Assembly (NCBI GenBank): GCA_004379165.1
Contig: NKXK01000023.1
Coordinates: 1-64,000, forward strand
From: Rhodocyclaceae bacterium
Lineage (GTDB): Bacteria > Pseudomonadota > Gammaproteobacteria > Burkholderiales > Rhodocyclaceae
Direction: 5' to 3'
Length of the DNA stretch: 64,000 nt
Numbering within the stretch: the first letter of the stretch is position 1; each line of letters begins with the position of its first letter. The translations under genes and the position numbers were made by a program. The notes beneath the pieces are model-generated. The model did no database searches. It saw nothing but the letters and a program-made list of their open reading frames with translations, and was not told the DNA's origin. Positions 54,066 through 64,000 of the stretch are shown here, one piece after another.

Positions 54066-54977
54066 TCAAGGCCCCTTCGGCCGTTCGCTCCACTGCAGCT
54101 TCTGGCGCAACATGGCGAAATAGCTGTAACCCGGCGGGTGCAGGAAGCAGATTTTGTGTTCCGAACGGCGCAGGCGCACCGAATCGCCCGGCAGCAAGTC
54201 GAGCGTGACCTGGCCATCGAAGTGCACGCGCGGGTCGTCGGCATAGACGATACGCAGTTCGATATCGGTATTGTCATTGACGATGATCGGCCGGTTGGTC
54301 AGCGCGTGCGGACACAGCGGCACCAGCGCGATGCCGGTCAGCGTTGGATTCAGGATCGGCCCACCAGCGGACATGGAGTAAGCAGTCGAGCCGGTCGGTG
54401 TGGACACGATGAGGCCATCGGAACGCAGGTTGTAGATGAATTCGCCATCAATGAAGAGTTCGAATTCGATCATCCGGCCAATCGCACCCTTATCGACGAC
54501 GACATCGTTCAGGGCCATGTTCGAGGCAATTTCCTTGCCGTCTCGGATTACCTCGGCGGCCAGCAGCATGCGGTTTTCCGGCGTGAAGCGGCCGTCGAGC
54601 AAGTCATCCATGCAGGTCAGCATGTCGTCACGGGCGATGTCGGTCATGAAACCGAGCCGCCCCTGATTCACACCGACCAGCGGCACGCAGTACCGGGCCA
54701 GACGTCGGGCGGCATTAAGCATGGTCCCGTCACCGCCGAGCACAATGGCGAGGTCGGCATGGGCGCCGATATCGTTGAAGCCGCAGGTCACCCAGCGCGA
54801 CAGATCGACCGTGCGGCCGATGTTTTCCGCCGTCTCGCGCTCGATGAATACCGAGACGCCACGCTCGTAAAGATATTCCGCCAGCCGGCGCAGCGATTCG
54901 GCAATTTCCTGACTATGGTATTTGCCGACCAGCGCGATGGTCCTGGGAGAGCGATAGGATGTGAAGCCGCGATTCAT
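54066..54977 (-). CDS. nadK: NAD kinase
   Basis: The 303-residue enzyme phosphorylates NAD to NADP. The [11 protein letters not shown] motif, the later LNDVVVDKG site and [16 protein letters not shown] are present. ATG 54977 ([13 protein letters not shown]) is taken as start; ATG 54995 is an alternative and the frame up to 55133 overlaps hrcA. It forms an operon with recN and diverges from hrcA. Confidence 0.93.
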   Translation of the reverse strand: MNRGFTSYRSPRTIALVGKYHSQEIAESLRRLAEYLYERGVSVFIERETAENIGRTVDLSRWVTCGFNDIGAHADLAIVLGGDGTMLNAARRLARYCVPLVGVNQGRLGFMTDIARDDMLTCMDDLLDGRFTPENRMLLAAEVIRDGKEIASNMALNDVVVDKGAIGRMIEFELFIDGEFIYNLRSDGLIVSTPTGSTAYSMSAGGPILNPTLTGIALVPLCPHALTNRPIIVNDNTDIELRIVYADDPRVHFDGQVTLDLLPGDSVRLRRSEHKICFLHPPGYSYFAMLRQKLQWSERPKGP

Positions 54978-55104
54978 GAATCGGGATTCTTGCATAAAAA
55001 CCAGCGCCCCGCGCGCCGCTATCGCCGCGCGCCCGAGCGAGGCCGCGGCGGAATAGAAAACACCGTCAGCGCAGCCGCCGGATTTTTGTACAATCAGCGC
55101 TGCC

Positions 55105-56130
55105 ATGGACGAACGCTCGCGCTCCCTTCTCAAGACCTTGGTCGAACATTACATCGCTGACGGGCAGCCGGTCGGCTCGCGCGCCCTATCGAAATTTTCC
55201 GGCCTCGACCTGTCTCCGGCGACGATCCGCAACGTCATGGCCGATCTCGAAGAGGCCGGCTTTGTTGCCAGCCCGCACACTTCGGCCGGGCGCATCCCGA
55301 CTGCCCGCGGTTATCGCCTGTTCGTGGACAGCCTGCTCACCATGCAGCCCCTCGAAGCCCGCCAGCGCGGCGAGATGGCGGAGGCGCTACAAGGCTTGCC
55401 CGCCAGCCAGCTGATTGCCAATGCCTCGCAACTGCTATCCAGCCTGACGCATTTCGCCGGCGTTGTCGTCGCTCCGCGCCGGGCCGCCAGCCGCATCCGC
55501 CAGATCGAATTCCTCAGCCTGTCTGAAAAGCGCATCCTGCTGATCATCGTCACCGTCGACGGCGACGTCCAGAACCGGATCGTCAACACCGAGCGCGACT
55601 ACAGTGCCAGCGAACTGGCCAGTGCCGCCAATTTCCTGAACCAGAATTTTTCAGGCCTCGACTTCGACCAGATCCGCCAGAAACTGGCGCAGGAAATCCA
55701 GCAACTGCGCGACGATATCAAACCGCTGATGAGCCTGGCGCTGGAGACCGGCGACGAGGCACTGTCTGCTGGCAACCAGCCCTACGTGATTTCCGGCGAG
55801 CGCAACCTGCTCGACGTCGAGGAGCTATCGTCCAACATGAAGCGTCTGCGAGAATTGTTCGACCTTTTCGAGCAGCGTTCGAGCATGGTCCGCCTGCTTG
55901 AAGTCTCGAACCGCGCGGAAGGCGTGCAGATTTTCATCGGTGGCGAATCCGGCCTCGCGCCGCTCGATGAATGCAGCGTCATCGCCGCCCCCTACTCCGT
56001 CGATGGCCGCGTCGTCGGCTCGGTCGGCGTCATCGGCCCGACGCGCATGGCCTACGAGAGGGTCATTCCCATTGTCGACATAACCGCCCGCCTGCTCAGC
56101 AGCGCTCTCTCTTTCAAGAACGAATCCTGA
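55105..56130 (+). CDS. hrcA: heat-inducible transcription repressor HrcA
   Basis: The 341-residue repressor has an N-terminal winged helix ([19 protein letters not shown], residues about 30-50) and the C-terminal GAF-like domain with [15 protein letters not shown]. It usually binds the CIRCE inverted repeat before groESL and sometimes dnaK. No CIRCE is seen in front of grpE or dnaK here. Its stop overlaps the hemH start by one base. Confidence 0.95.
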   Translation: MDERSRSLLKTLVEHYIADGQPVGSRALSKFSGLDLSPATIRNVMADLEEAGFVASPHTSAGRIPTARGYRLFVDSLLTMQPLEARQRGEMAEALQGLPASQLIANASQLLSSLTHFAGVVVAPRRAASRIRQIEFLSLSEKRILLIIVTVDGDVQNRIVNTERDYSASELASAANFLNQNFSGLDFDQIRQKLAQEIQQLRDDIKPLMSLALETGDEALSAGNQPYVISGERNLLDVEELSSNMKRLRELFDLFEQRSSMVRLLEVSNRAEGVQIFIGGESGLAPLDECSVIAAPYSVDGRVVGSVGVIGPTRMAYERVIPIVDITARLLSSALSFKNES

Positions 56131-57233
56131 TGCCCCATTTCCTCCCCGAGCCACCGCACCGCCATGGACTGCCGGCGAGCACCGCTGTCGTCCTCGTCAA
56201 TCTGGGCACCCCGGAGGCCGCCACGGCGCCGGCCTTGCGCCGCTATCTCGGGGAATTCCTCTCCGATCCCCGCGTGGTCGAAATTCCAAAGCCGTTGTGG
56301 TGGCTGATCCTCAACGGCATCATCCTAAATACCCGCCCCAAAAAATCAGCGGCCAAGTACGCCAGCGTCTGGATGCCCGAAGGTTCGCCGCTGCGCGTAC
56401 ATACCGAGCACCAGACCAAGCTTCTCAAGGGCCTGCTGGGCGAGCGAGGCCACCATGTCACCGTGACCTCGGCGATGCGCTATGGCCAACCGGCGATCCG
56501 TCAGGTATTGAGTCACCTCCGTGCCGAAGGAGCGACCCGGATACTGATGGTCCCGATGTACCCGCAGTACGCAGCCAGCACGACAGCAACCGTCGTGGAC
56601 GAAGCCTCCCGCTGGCTACTGCAGACCCGAAATCAGCCGGAAATGCGTTTCGTGCGGAATTTCCATGATGATCCGGGCTACCTCGCCGCGCTCGAAAAGA
56701 CGGTTCGGCGCCACTGGCAAGCCAACGGCCCGCTCGGCGAAAAAGGCCTGCTGCTGCTCAGCTTCCACGGCCTGCCCAAGCGCAGCCTCGATCTCGGCGA
56801 CCCCTATTTCTGCGAGTGCCACAAGACCGGCAGGCTGCTTGCTGCCAGACTGGGCCTCAACGACAACCAGTACAAAATCTGTTTCCAGTCGCGCTTCGGC
56901 AAGGCCGAATGGCTGCAACCTTACACTGCGCCGACATTACAGGCGCTGGGTGCGCAAGGGACTGAGCGCGTCGATGTCATCTGCCCCGGCTTCGTCGCCG
57001 ACTGCCTCGAAACGCTGGAAGAAATAGCCCAGGAAGGCCGCGATGATTTCATCGCCGCCGGCGGCAAGACCTATCACTACATCCCTGCGCTCAACGAAGA
57101 CGATGCCTGGATCAAGGCGCTGGCCGACCTGGCCGAACGCCATCTTTCCGGCTGGGCGACCCGCGAAACGTTCGACCCGCATGCGCTCGAAGCCAGCGCG
57201 CGAAATGCCTTCAAATTCGGCGCGCGGACTTGA
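56130..57233 (+). CDS. hemH: ferrochelatase
   Basis: The 367-residue enzyme inserts Fe2+ into protoporphyrin IX, the last step of heme synthesis. Signatures are [20 protein letters not shown] at the N-terminus and [19 protein letters not shown] with the catalytic histidine. ATG 56130 overlaps the hrcA stop (TGATG). Confidence 0.96.
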   Translation: MPHFLPEPPHRHGLPASTAVVLVNLGTPEAATAPALRRYLGEFLSDPRVVEIPKPLWWLILNGIILNTRPKKSAAKYASVWMPEGSPLRVHTEHQTKLLKGLLGERGHHVTVTSAMRYGQPAIRQVLSHLRAEGATRILMVPMYPQYAASTTATVVDEASRWLLQTRNQPEMRFVRNFHDDPGYLAALEKTVRRHWQANGPLGEKGLLLLSFHGLPKRSLDLGDPYFCECHKTGRLLAARLGLNDNQYKICFQSRFGKAEWLQPYTAPTLQALGAQGTERVDVICPGFVADCLETLEEIAQEGRDDFIAAGGKTYHYIPALNEDDAWIKALADLAERHLSGWATRETFDPHALEASARNAFKFGART

Positions 57234-57285
57234 TATCCGGGCGGTGCAACCCAATATCCACTTTGTCTGATATTTGGAGTTGACC

Positions 57286-57720
57286 GTGACCGTCAGCCTT
57301 CACCTCGTTTGCCCGCATTGCGACGCCGTCAATCGCGTGCCGCAATTCCGCCTTGCCGACGCCCCGGTCTGCGGCCAGTGCAAGGCACCTTTGTTTCGCG
57401 GGGAGCCGCTGGAACTGAACGGCCAGCGTTTCGACCGTCACCTGTCCCGCAGCGACCTGCCGCTGGTGGTCGATTTCTGGGCGCCTTGGTGCGGACCCTG
57501 CCGGATGATGGCGCCGGCTTTTCATCAGGCGGCGATCGATCTCGAACCGCGCGCTCGTCTGGTCAAGGTCAATACCGAAGCCGAGCAGACGCTGACGGAC
57601 CGCTTCGCAATCCGCAGCATCCCGACGCTGGCCATCTTCAAGGGCGGTCGTGAAGTCGCCCGGCAAAGCGGCGCGCTGGATCTCGCCAGCCTCAAGCACT
57701 GGATTGGTCGCCACCTGTAA
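57286..57720 (+). CDS. trxC: thioredoxin 2 (TrxC-type)
   Basis: The 144-residue protein has an N-terminal zinc ribbon (CPHCDAVNR and CGQCKAPLF) followed by a thioredoxin domain with WCGPC. GTG 57286 is chosen because GGAG lies 6 bases before it; an in-frame TTG at 57274 is weaker. It is 52 bases after hemH. Confidence 0.93.
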   Translation: MTVSLHLVCPHCDAVNRVPQFRLADAPVCGQCKAPLFRGEPLELNGQRFDRHLSRSDLPLVVDFWAPWCGPCRMMAPAFHQAAIDLEPRARLVKVNTEAEQTLTDRFAIRSIPTLAIFKGGREVARQSGALDLASLKHWIGRHL

Positions 57721-57782
57721 GTCACTCAACTTTCCTGGTCGCCTGCCGTTAGAAATGTCTCAGATCACATCTGGAGGCGACC

Positions 57783-58812
57783 ATGAAAATCGCGGCTTAC
57801 GACCTCAACATGGCCGCCGCGCACCGCGCGGAAAAACAACGCGACATTGCAGAGTCGCTTCGCGCTTGGCGAGGAAATTCGCGGCCGGACAATGCCATGG
57901 CCGCACCAATCGTCCGCGATCCGGTGGTTCTTGCCGATGAAGGCCATGCTGCGCATGCGACTGAAGCCGCCAACGAAGCAGCGATCGATAGCGATCCGCA
58001 CCTCAGCCTACTGCGACAAATGCTGGAAGCCCTCACCGGGGAGCGTATCCGCGTATCCGCGTTTTCGACGTCAGCGAACTAGGGCCACGCTTCAGCCAGT
58101 CGCGTAGTGTGAGCAGCAGCATTTCCATGCATGCAAGTGGCGGCAGCGGGGGTCTCGAATACCAGTACGCCGAACGCTACAGCGAAACCGAGCAAACCCA
58201 ATTTGCTGCCAGTGGCAAAGTTATCACCTTCGGCGGCCAGAAAATCAGCTTCAATTTCGAACTGTCGATGGAACGCAGCTACATCGAGGAACGCAGCTTC
58301 AACCTGCGGGTCGGTGACGCTGCCCGCAAGGTTGATCCGCTGGTACTCAATTTCGCCGGCAAAGCAGCACAACTTGCAGACAGTCGCTTCGCCTTCGATC
58401 TAGCCGCAGTCGGCAGTACCGAACAGATCAACCAGCTAAGCGCTGGCAGCGGCTATCTGGTCTTCGACCGGAACGGCAACGGCCGCGTTGGCAACGGCAA
58501 GGAACTTTTCGGCCCGACACTCGGCGACGGCTTCGCCGAACTCAAAGTACTCGACAGCGACAAGAACGGCTGGATCGACGAAAGCGACCCGGCCTTTGCG
58601 CAGCTGAGTATCTGGCAGGGCGGAGAGCACGCGGGGCGCCTGCGCAGTTTGGCCGACGCCGGCGTTGGGGCGCTGGCACTGCAACGACTGGCCACGCCCT
58701 TTGATCTCAAAACATCAGAAATCAGCTTATGGGGAGCATTCGCAGTTCTGGGATATTTTTGCAAGAAAGCGGTAGCGCTGGCACAATGCAGAAAATCGAT
58801 TTGACCGCCTAA
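57783..58812 (+). pseudogene. EF-hand-like cell-surface-type protein gene broken by two frameshifts
   Basis: Three frames together make one protein of about 340 residues. Frame one (from ATG 57783, strong GGAGG before it) reads to ALTGERIRV near 58050. A tandem duplication of GTATCCGC then shifts it; removing one copy restores IRVFDVSELGPRFSQ into the next frame, which reads through EF-hand-like loops (DRNGNGRVGNGKELFG and DSDKNGWIDESDPAF). A one-base loss near 58710-58720 (after FDLKTS) shifts it again; the third frame reads NQLMGSIRSSGIFLQESGS and ends QKIDLTA at TAA 58810-58812. The length corrected by minus 8 and plus 1 is 1023 bases, divisible by three. As it stands it encodes a 99-residue N-terminal and a 231-residue C-terminal fragment (58109-58804). 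Function of the intact family is unknown to me. Confidence 0.85.
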
Positions 58813-58848
58813 AGATATAGGCGCCTTGGCCGAGCACGAGGGATAACA

Positions 58849-60468
58849 ATGCCACGTTTTGCCGATCTGAAAATTTGGGTACGTCTGACCGCTGCCATCT
58901 GGCTGGTTCTGGCGTTGATCTGGGTAGGTGCGATTCTCTGGACCACGCAGGTCAATCGCGACACCGCGATTCGGCAGGCCAAAGACTTCTCTCAGAGCAT
59001 CCACGAGATGACCATGGCCGGGCTGACGGGCATGATGATCACCGGCACTATTGGTCAGCGAGAGGTCTTCCTCGACCAGATCAAGCAACTGTCGATCATC
59101 AAGGATCTGCATGTCGCCCGTGGCGAGGCAGTCGTCAAGCTCTACGGTCCGGACACCAAGGCTGGCCGCGGCCTTGATGAGATCGAGAAAAAGGTCATGG
59201 CCACTGGCGAGCCGTACATGGCAGTCGAGAGCAGTGGCGGATCGTCCTACTTGCACGTCGTCAACCCGACCAAGGCCGCCAAGAATTATCTGGGGAAGGA
59301 CTGCATCCTCTGCCACCAGGTCCCGGAAAACACGGTGCTGGGCATCGTCAGCATGAAAGTGTCACTCGATTCTGTTGAGGCCGAGGTTGCTGCCTTCCGC
59401 CTGAAGATTGCCGGTGTGGCACTGGCTGCACTGGGTGCCTTGCTGATAATCATCTATTTCCTCACCCACCATTTCGTGACCGCACCGCTCGACGAACTGC
59501 GCCAGGGCCTGCGCGACATCGCCCGCGGCGAAGGCGACCTGACACGCCGCCTGCCGGTCAAAGGCAATGACGAGGTGGGCCAGTCAGCCCATGTTTTCAA
59601 CGAAATGATGGACAACTTCCAGAACCTGATCAAACAGGTTCGCGACGCCGCCAGTCAGGTTTCTTCCCGAGTCGCGGCGCTCTCCGAAAGTGCCGATCGC
59701 GTCTCACAGAGCTCGCATCAGCAAAACGAACGCTCCGGTGCTGCTGCGTCGGCGGTCGAGCAGCTTGTCAGCAGTATCTCTTCCATCGCCCACAGCGCCG
59801 AGCACGTCCAGCACCAGTCTCAGGAAAGTCTGGCCCGCGCCAATGAAGGCAACCGCAACCTGCAGACGCTGCTCGGCGAAATGGATGTCGTCGAGCGCGC
59901 GGTCAAGGAGATGGCAAACTCGGTCAACGACTTCGTGCGCAACACCGAGTCGATTACCCACATGACGCGCGAGGTCAAGGATATCGCCGAACAGACCAAC
60001 CTGCTCGCTCTAAATGCCGCCATTGAAGCTGCCCGCGCCGGCGAGCAGGGCCGCGGCTTTGCGGTAGTTGCCGACGAAGTACGCAAACTGGCAGAGAAGT
60101 CCTCACGCTCGGCAAGCGAGATAGACGCTATTACCGCCAATCTCAGTGCACAATCGGTTGCTGTCCGTCGCAGTATCGAAGAAGGGCTTTCCCACCTTGA
60201 AACCAGCCAGTCGGCGGTTGCCTCGGTCTCCAGCGTGCTGCAGGCAACCAACGGCTCGGTGACTGAAGTCGGTCACGGCCTCGACGCCATCGCTGCTGCG
60301 ACCGAACAACAGCGTCGCTTCTCCAGCGATGTTGAGGGCAGCATCGAAGCCATCGCCGGGATGGCTCGAGACAACACTGGCACAGTCGAGCAGACGGCTG
60401 GCGCCGCGCACGACTTGAAGCGCCTGGCCGATGGTCTGGGCACGCTGGTCGGCCGCTTCAAGGTCTGA
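58849..60468 (+). CDS. methyl-accepting chemotaxis protein with a heme-c motif in the sensor
   Basis: The 539-residue receptor has an N-terminal membrane helix (about 12-33), a periplasmic sensor (about 34-183), a second helix (about 184-205), HAMP (about 207-260) and the signalling coiled coil with the hairpin tip region near 380 ([21 protein letters not shown]). The sensor contains one CILCH (C152, C155, H156), the covalent heme-c motif. This suggests redox or gas sensing, as known for heme-containing chemoreceptors. GAGGG precedes ATG 58849 by 7 bases. Confidence 0.92.
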   Translation: MPRFADLKIWVRLTAAIWLVLALIWVGAILWTTQVNRDTAIRQAKDFSQSIHEMTMAGLTGMMITGTIGQREVFLDQIKQLSIIKDLHVARGEAVVKLYGPDTKAGRGLDEIEKKVMATGEPYMAVESSGGSSYLHVVNPTKAAKNYLGKDCILCHQVPENTVLGIVSMKVSLDSVEAEVAAFRLKIAGVALAALGALLIIIYFLTHHFVTAPLDELRQGLRDIARGEGDLTRRLPVKGNDEVGQSAHVFNEMMDNFQNLIKQVRDAASQVSSRVAALSESADRVSQSSHQQNERSGAAASAVEQLVSSISSIAHSAEHVQHQSQESLARANEGNRNLQTLLGEMDVVERAVKEMANSVNDFVRNTESITHMTREVKDIAEQTNLLALNAAIEAARAGEQGRGFAVVADEVRKLAEKSSRSASEIDAITANLSAQSVAVRRSIEEGLSHLETSQSAVASVSSVLQATNGSVTEVGHGLDAIAAATEQQRRFSSDVEGSIEAIAGMARDNTGTVEQTAGAAHDLKRLADGLGTLVGRFKV

Positions 60469-60490
60469 CGCGACAAGGCTCCTCTTGAAA

Positions 60491-60510
60491 ACGGCCTCTG
60501 CGGAGGTCGT
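60491..60510. terminator. stem-loop between convergent chemoreceptor and kinase genes
   Basis: ACGGCCTC (60491-60498) and GAGGTCGT (60503-60510) pair with one wobble around TGCG. There is no T-run on either side, so a terminator role is only likely from its position between converging genes. Confidence 0.4.
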
Positions 60511-60524
60511 TAATCATTCGCACC

Positions 60525-61892
60525 TTACATTGGGGAGAGTTCGAGATCCATTCCGCCACCCGGTCCGGAGCGGTAAAAGGACTGCGAGGCGGTACCGACC
60601 TGAACGGCTGGCTGCCCCTGCGCTGCGGCGATCTTATTGACCTCGCGCAAGCGCTTGATCAGGCGTCCAAGCAGCGCATTGCGCATCCGATCCAGCAGTT
60701 CCTCCGACGAAAGCGCCAGTGCCGCAGCATTGACTTCGAGGAACAGCGTTGGCTCCAGCGTGATGGCAGTGGCATGGCGCTGCTTGTCCTTAGGATGCAG
60801 ATAAGCGACCTCGCCAACCGGCTCACTCGGTCCCAGACGACAAAGCGTGCGCCCGTCGATTGAGATTTCAACACAGCCGGAAATGATGATGCCGAGCAGG
60901 CTGCTCATTTCGCCCTCGCGCACGAGCACAACATTCGACGACACTTCACGCCACACCGAGACACGCAGGATTTCCCATAGCTCGATGTTTTCGAATTCAG
61001 TGAAGAATTCGAGCTTGCGCAATACCGCGAAATGTCGGGTGTCAAGCTCGATGTCGTCGTCCTGGAGGATCTGGTAGCGGACAGCGGACAGATCCTTGGC
61101 AAATTCGGCCCCGTTGCGATAGCGGCTGTAGAGATCCTTCTCGAGCGATTTTCGAATGATGGCGTTAAGCCCTTCCGGCAAATTCGGATTGAGTGAGGTC
61201 ACGGCCGGTGCGTCGGTGTTGATGATGCGATAGATCAGCGTTGCCTGATTTGACGCCCTGAAAGGTAGTCGACCGGTCAGCAACTGGAAGAGCACAACCC
61301 CCAGCGAATAGAGATCGGTCTTCTGGTTGAGTGGATAGTTCCTGATCTGCTCCGGCGACATGTAGGCTGGTGACCCGACGCCCATGATGAACGTCGAATC
61401 GCGATCCATGTCCTTGTTCATGTTCAAGGCCAGCCCGAAATCGGCAATCTTCGGCTCGTCGTTGGCGGCCACCATGATGTTGGCCGGCTTGATGTCGCGA
61501 TGGATGATGCCCTGGCGATAGGCGCTGTCGAGCGCCATGCAGCACTTGAAAATGATGCCGATGACTCTGTGCATCGGTAGCAGTTTGTCGATTCGGCAGT
61601 GCTCCTCAAGACTGAACCCCTCGACATACTCCATCGCCATGTAGGCAAAGTCATTTTCGACTGCTGTGTCGTAGACTCGAACGATGTTCGGGTGATCGAG
61701 ACGCTTCGAGACCATGCCCTCGTTCTGGAACAGCTTGCGCATCCGCCGTGACATCACGGCGCACTCCTGACCGAAGCGGATCACCTTGACCGCCACTTGG
61801 CTGCCACGATCCGGATCATCGCACAGGTACACCGTGGCTGTGGCGCCCTTGCCCAATTCCCTGATGACCCGGTATTTGCCGATTTGCTGCAT
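60525..61892 (-). CDS. Ser/Thr protein kinase fused to a cyclic-nucleotide-binding domain
   Basis: The 455-residue protein has an N-terminal Hanks-type kinase: glycine loop ELGKGATATVYL, lysine in VAVKVIRFG, catalytic HRDIKPANIM (about 128-137) and DFGLAL. The C-terminal part (about 295-430) is a CRP-like cNMP-binding domain (FTEFENIELWEIL, IISGCVEISIDGR, GEVAYLHP). No membrane helix is seen. The substrate is unknown; the fusion suggests that kinase activity or localisation responds to a nucleotide. ATG 61892 (MQQIGKYRVIRELG) is the fitting start. It diverges from grpE. Confidence 0.92.
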   Translation of the reverse strand: MQQIGKYRVIRELGKGATATVYLCDDPDRGSQVAVKVIRFGQECAVMSRRMRKLFQNEGMVSKRLDHPNIVRVYDTAVENDFAYMAMEYVEGFSLEEHCRIDKLLPMHRVIGIIFKCCMALDSAYRQGIIHRDIKPANIMVAANDEPKIADFGLALNMNKDMDRDSTFIMGVGSPAYMSPEQIRNYPLNQKTDLYSLGVVLFQLLTGRLPFRASNQATLIYRIINTDAPAVTSLNPNLPEGLNAIIRKSLEKDLYSRYRNGAEFAKDLSAVRYQILQDDDIELDTRHFAVLRKLEFFTEFENIELWEILRVSVWREVSSNVVLVREGEMSSLLGIIISGCVEISIDGRTLCRLGPSEPVGEVAYLHPKDKQRHATAITLEPTLFLEVNAAALALSSEELLDRMRNALLGRLIKRLREVNKIAAAQGQPAVQVGTASQSFYRSGPGGGMDLELSPM

Positions 61893-61984
61893 GCCGTTCC
61901 GGTAATTAATCGTAAGGAAATATCGTAGCACGTGCCGGCGCCGCACGACCGGCTTTCACCCAGGCAAAGATTTTCGAAACGCCT

Positions 61985-62012
61985 CTTGAATACCGGATTT
62001 TCACCCCCACTT
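61985..62012 (+). promoter_or_regulatory. candidate sigma32 promoter of grpE-dnaK
   Basis: CTTGAA (61985-61990) is followed after 13 bases by CCCCCACTT (62004-62012), close to the heat-shock consensus CTTGAA / CCCCAT-T. It would start transcription about 20 bases before the grpE ATG. No CIRCE element was found in 61893-62039 although hrcA is nearby. Confidence 0.55.
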
Positions 62013-62039
62013 ATCGTTTCAGTTTTTTGGAGAAAAGCC

Positions 62040-62597
62040 ATGTCCAACCCGGAAATCCCTCAGGAAAACCTCGCTGAAGCAGTTCCCGTCACGCCAGAAC
62101 CCGCGCCTGAGCCTGTTGAGGCGGCAAACGTCGACATCTTGCCCAGCATCGAAGACCAGTTCAAGGCGCTCGAACTGAAAGCCGCCGAGCATTACGACGC
62201 CTGGCTGCGCGCCAAGGCTGAAGGCGAAAACATCCGCCGCCGCGCCCAGGAAGACATCAGCAAGGCACACAAATTTGCCGTCGAGAAGTTTGCCGGCGAA
62301 TTGCTGGCGGTGAAGGACAGCCTGGAAGCCGCGCTGGCCGTTCAGGAACAGACCGTTGAAAGCTTCAAGTCCGGTGTCGAGCTGACACTCAAGCAACTGG
62401 TCTCGGCCTTTGAAAAGAATGCACTTAACGAGGTCAATCCGGTGGGCGAAAAGTTTGACCCGCACAAGCATCAGGCCATCGGCATGGTCGACTCCGAACA
62501 GGAAGCCAATACCGTCGTCACCGTGCTGCAAAAGGGCTACACCATTGCCGAACGTACGCTGCGCCCGGCACTGGTCATGGTTGCCAAGGGCAAGTAA
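62040..62597 (+). CDS. grpE: DnaK nucleotide exchange factor GrpE
   Basis: The 185-residue cochaperone has an acidic N-terminal region, a long coiled coil (about 40-95) and the C-terminal beta domain with [32 protein letters not shown] 62040 has GGAG 8 bases upstream. It precedes dnaK by 107 bases. Confidence 0.95.
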   Translation: MSNPEIPQENLAEAVPVTPEPAPEPVEAANVDILPSIEDQFKALELKAAEHYDAWLRAKAEGENIRRRAQEDISKAHKFAVEKFAGELLAVKDSLEAALAVQEQTVESFKSGVELTLKQLVSAFEKNALNEVNPVGEKFDPHKHQAIGMVDSEQEANTVVTVLQKGYTIAERTLRPALVMVAKGK

Positions 62598-62602
62598 GCA
62601 TC

Positions 62603-62638
62603 CCTATTTTGGGCGTTTTTCCGGGTTGACCGCAGCAG
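62603..62638 (+). repeat. dispersed intergenic repeat, copy C
   Basis: This 36-base copy reads from CCTATTTTGGGCG to GACCGCAGCAG, directly after the grpE stop. It is the copy most like A. It separates grpE from dnaK. Confidence 0.65.
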
Positions 62639-62704
62639 TCACTTGAAATCTTCCCGGACGCCCCCAGTTCACGAACATCAGCAATTCACTTTAGGAAAGA
62701 CATC

Positions 62705-64000
<1,296 letters not shown>

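Noticed and set aside
54978-55133. Upstream extension of the nadK frame
   Set aside because: It overlaps the hrcA start and is not expected for NAD kinases.
58810-58836. TAAA-N15-GCCGAGCA considered as a sigma28 promoter of the chemoreceptor
   Set aside because: The predicted transcription start would fall at or after the ribosome binding site, leaving almost no leader; probably coincidence.

Overview
The window reads as the chromosome of a betaproteobacterium, most likely a Rhodocyclales member (Dechloromonas/Azonexus-like). The basis is the gene order tpiA-secG-tRNA-Leu(GAG)-nuoA-N, the bamE-dapB-carA-carB-greA run and the protein sequences. This placement is inferred from family resemblance, not from a database search. 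Two regions differ sharply: an accessory island (1 to about 19,984) and an ordinary core-genome stretch (about 20,000 to 64,000).

Island: a Tn7-like transposon whose far end is inside the window and whose near end lies left of base 1. A transposition operon tnsA-tnsB-tnsC-tniQ(tnsD-like) (750-6647) is followed by cargo. The cargo is a five-gene run (7129-18897) recognisable as a DISARM anti-phage system: an adenine-type DNA methylase, a 934-residue protein I could not firmly identify (DrmE-like candidate), the helicase DrmA, the DUF1998 protein DrmB and the phospholipase-D-like DrmC. Two small unknown genes follow. The element ends at about 19984 with repeated TTGCAGCTTATGCG motifs and a terminal TGTGGGG (read inwards on the minus strand). 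An orphan terminator lies just outside, perhaps the displaced terminator of the target gene. The DISARM set mixes parts: an adenine methylase of the class 1 kind, no SNF2 helicase DrmD, and a large protein in the position where class 2 systems can carry DrmE.

Core, mostly on the minus strand (20,127-51,142): a Nudix hydrolase, the 14-gene complex I operon nuoA-N, tRNA-Leu(GAG), secG, tpiA (clear sigma70-type promoter), glmM, folP, ftsH, rlmE; divergent yhbY; a DUF4149 membrane protein, greA, carB, carA; a large hybrid histidine kinase inserted between dapB and carA; dapB and bamE. On the right (51,238-64,000): fur, a Gdt1-type cation transporter, recN and nadK (minus), hrcA, hemH, trxC, a pseudogene broken by two frameshifts, a chemoreceptor with a heme-c motif in its periplasmic sensor, a Ser/Thr kinase fused to a cyclic-nucleotide-binding domain (minus), grpE, and dnaK running off the window end.

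Other points of note: a 35-36 bp dispersed intergenic repeat in three copies (20063, 52333, 62603); two terminators placed directly against the next gene's start (Nudix, folP); an 8-bp tandem duplication that splits the EF-hand-like pseudogene; and a probable GTG start and private promoter for carA.
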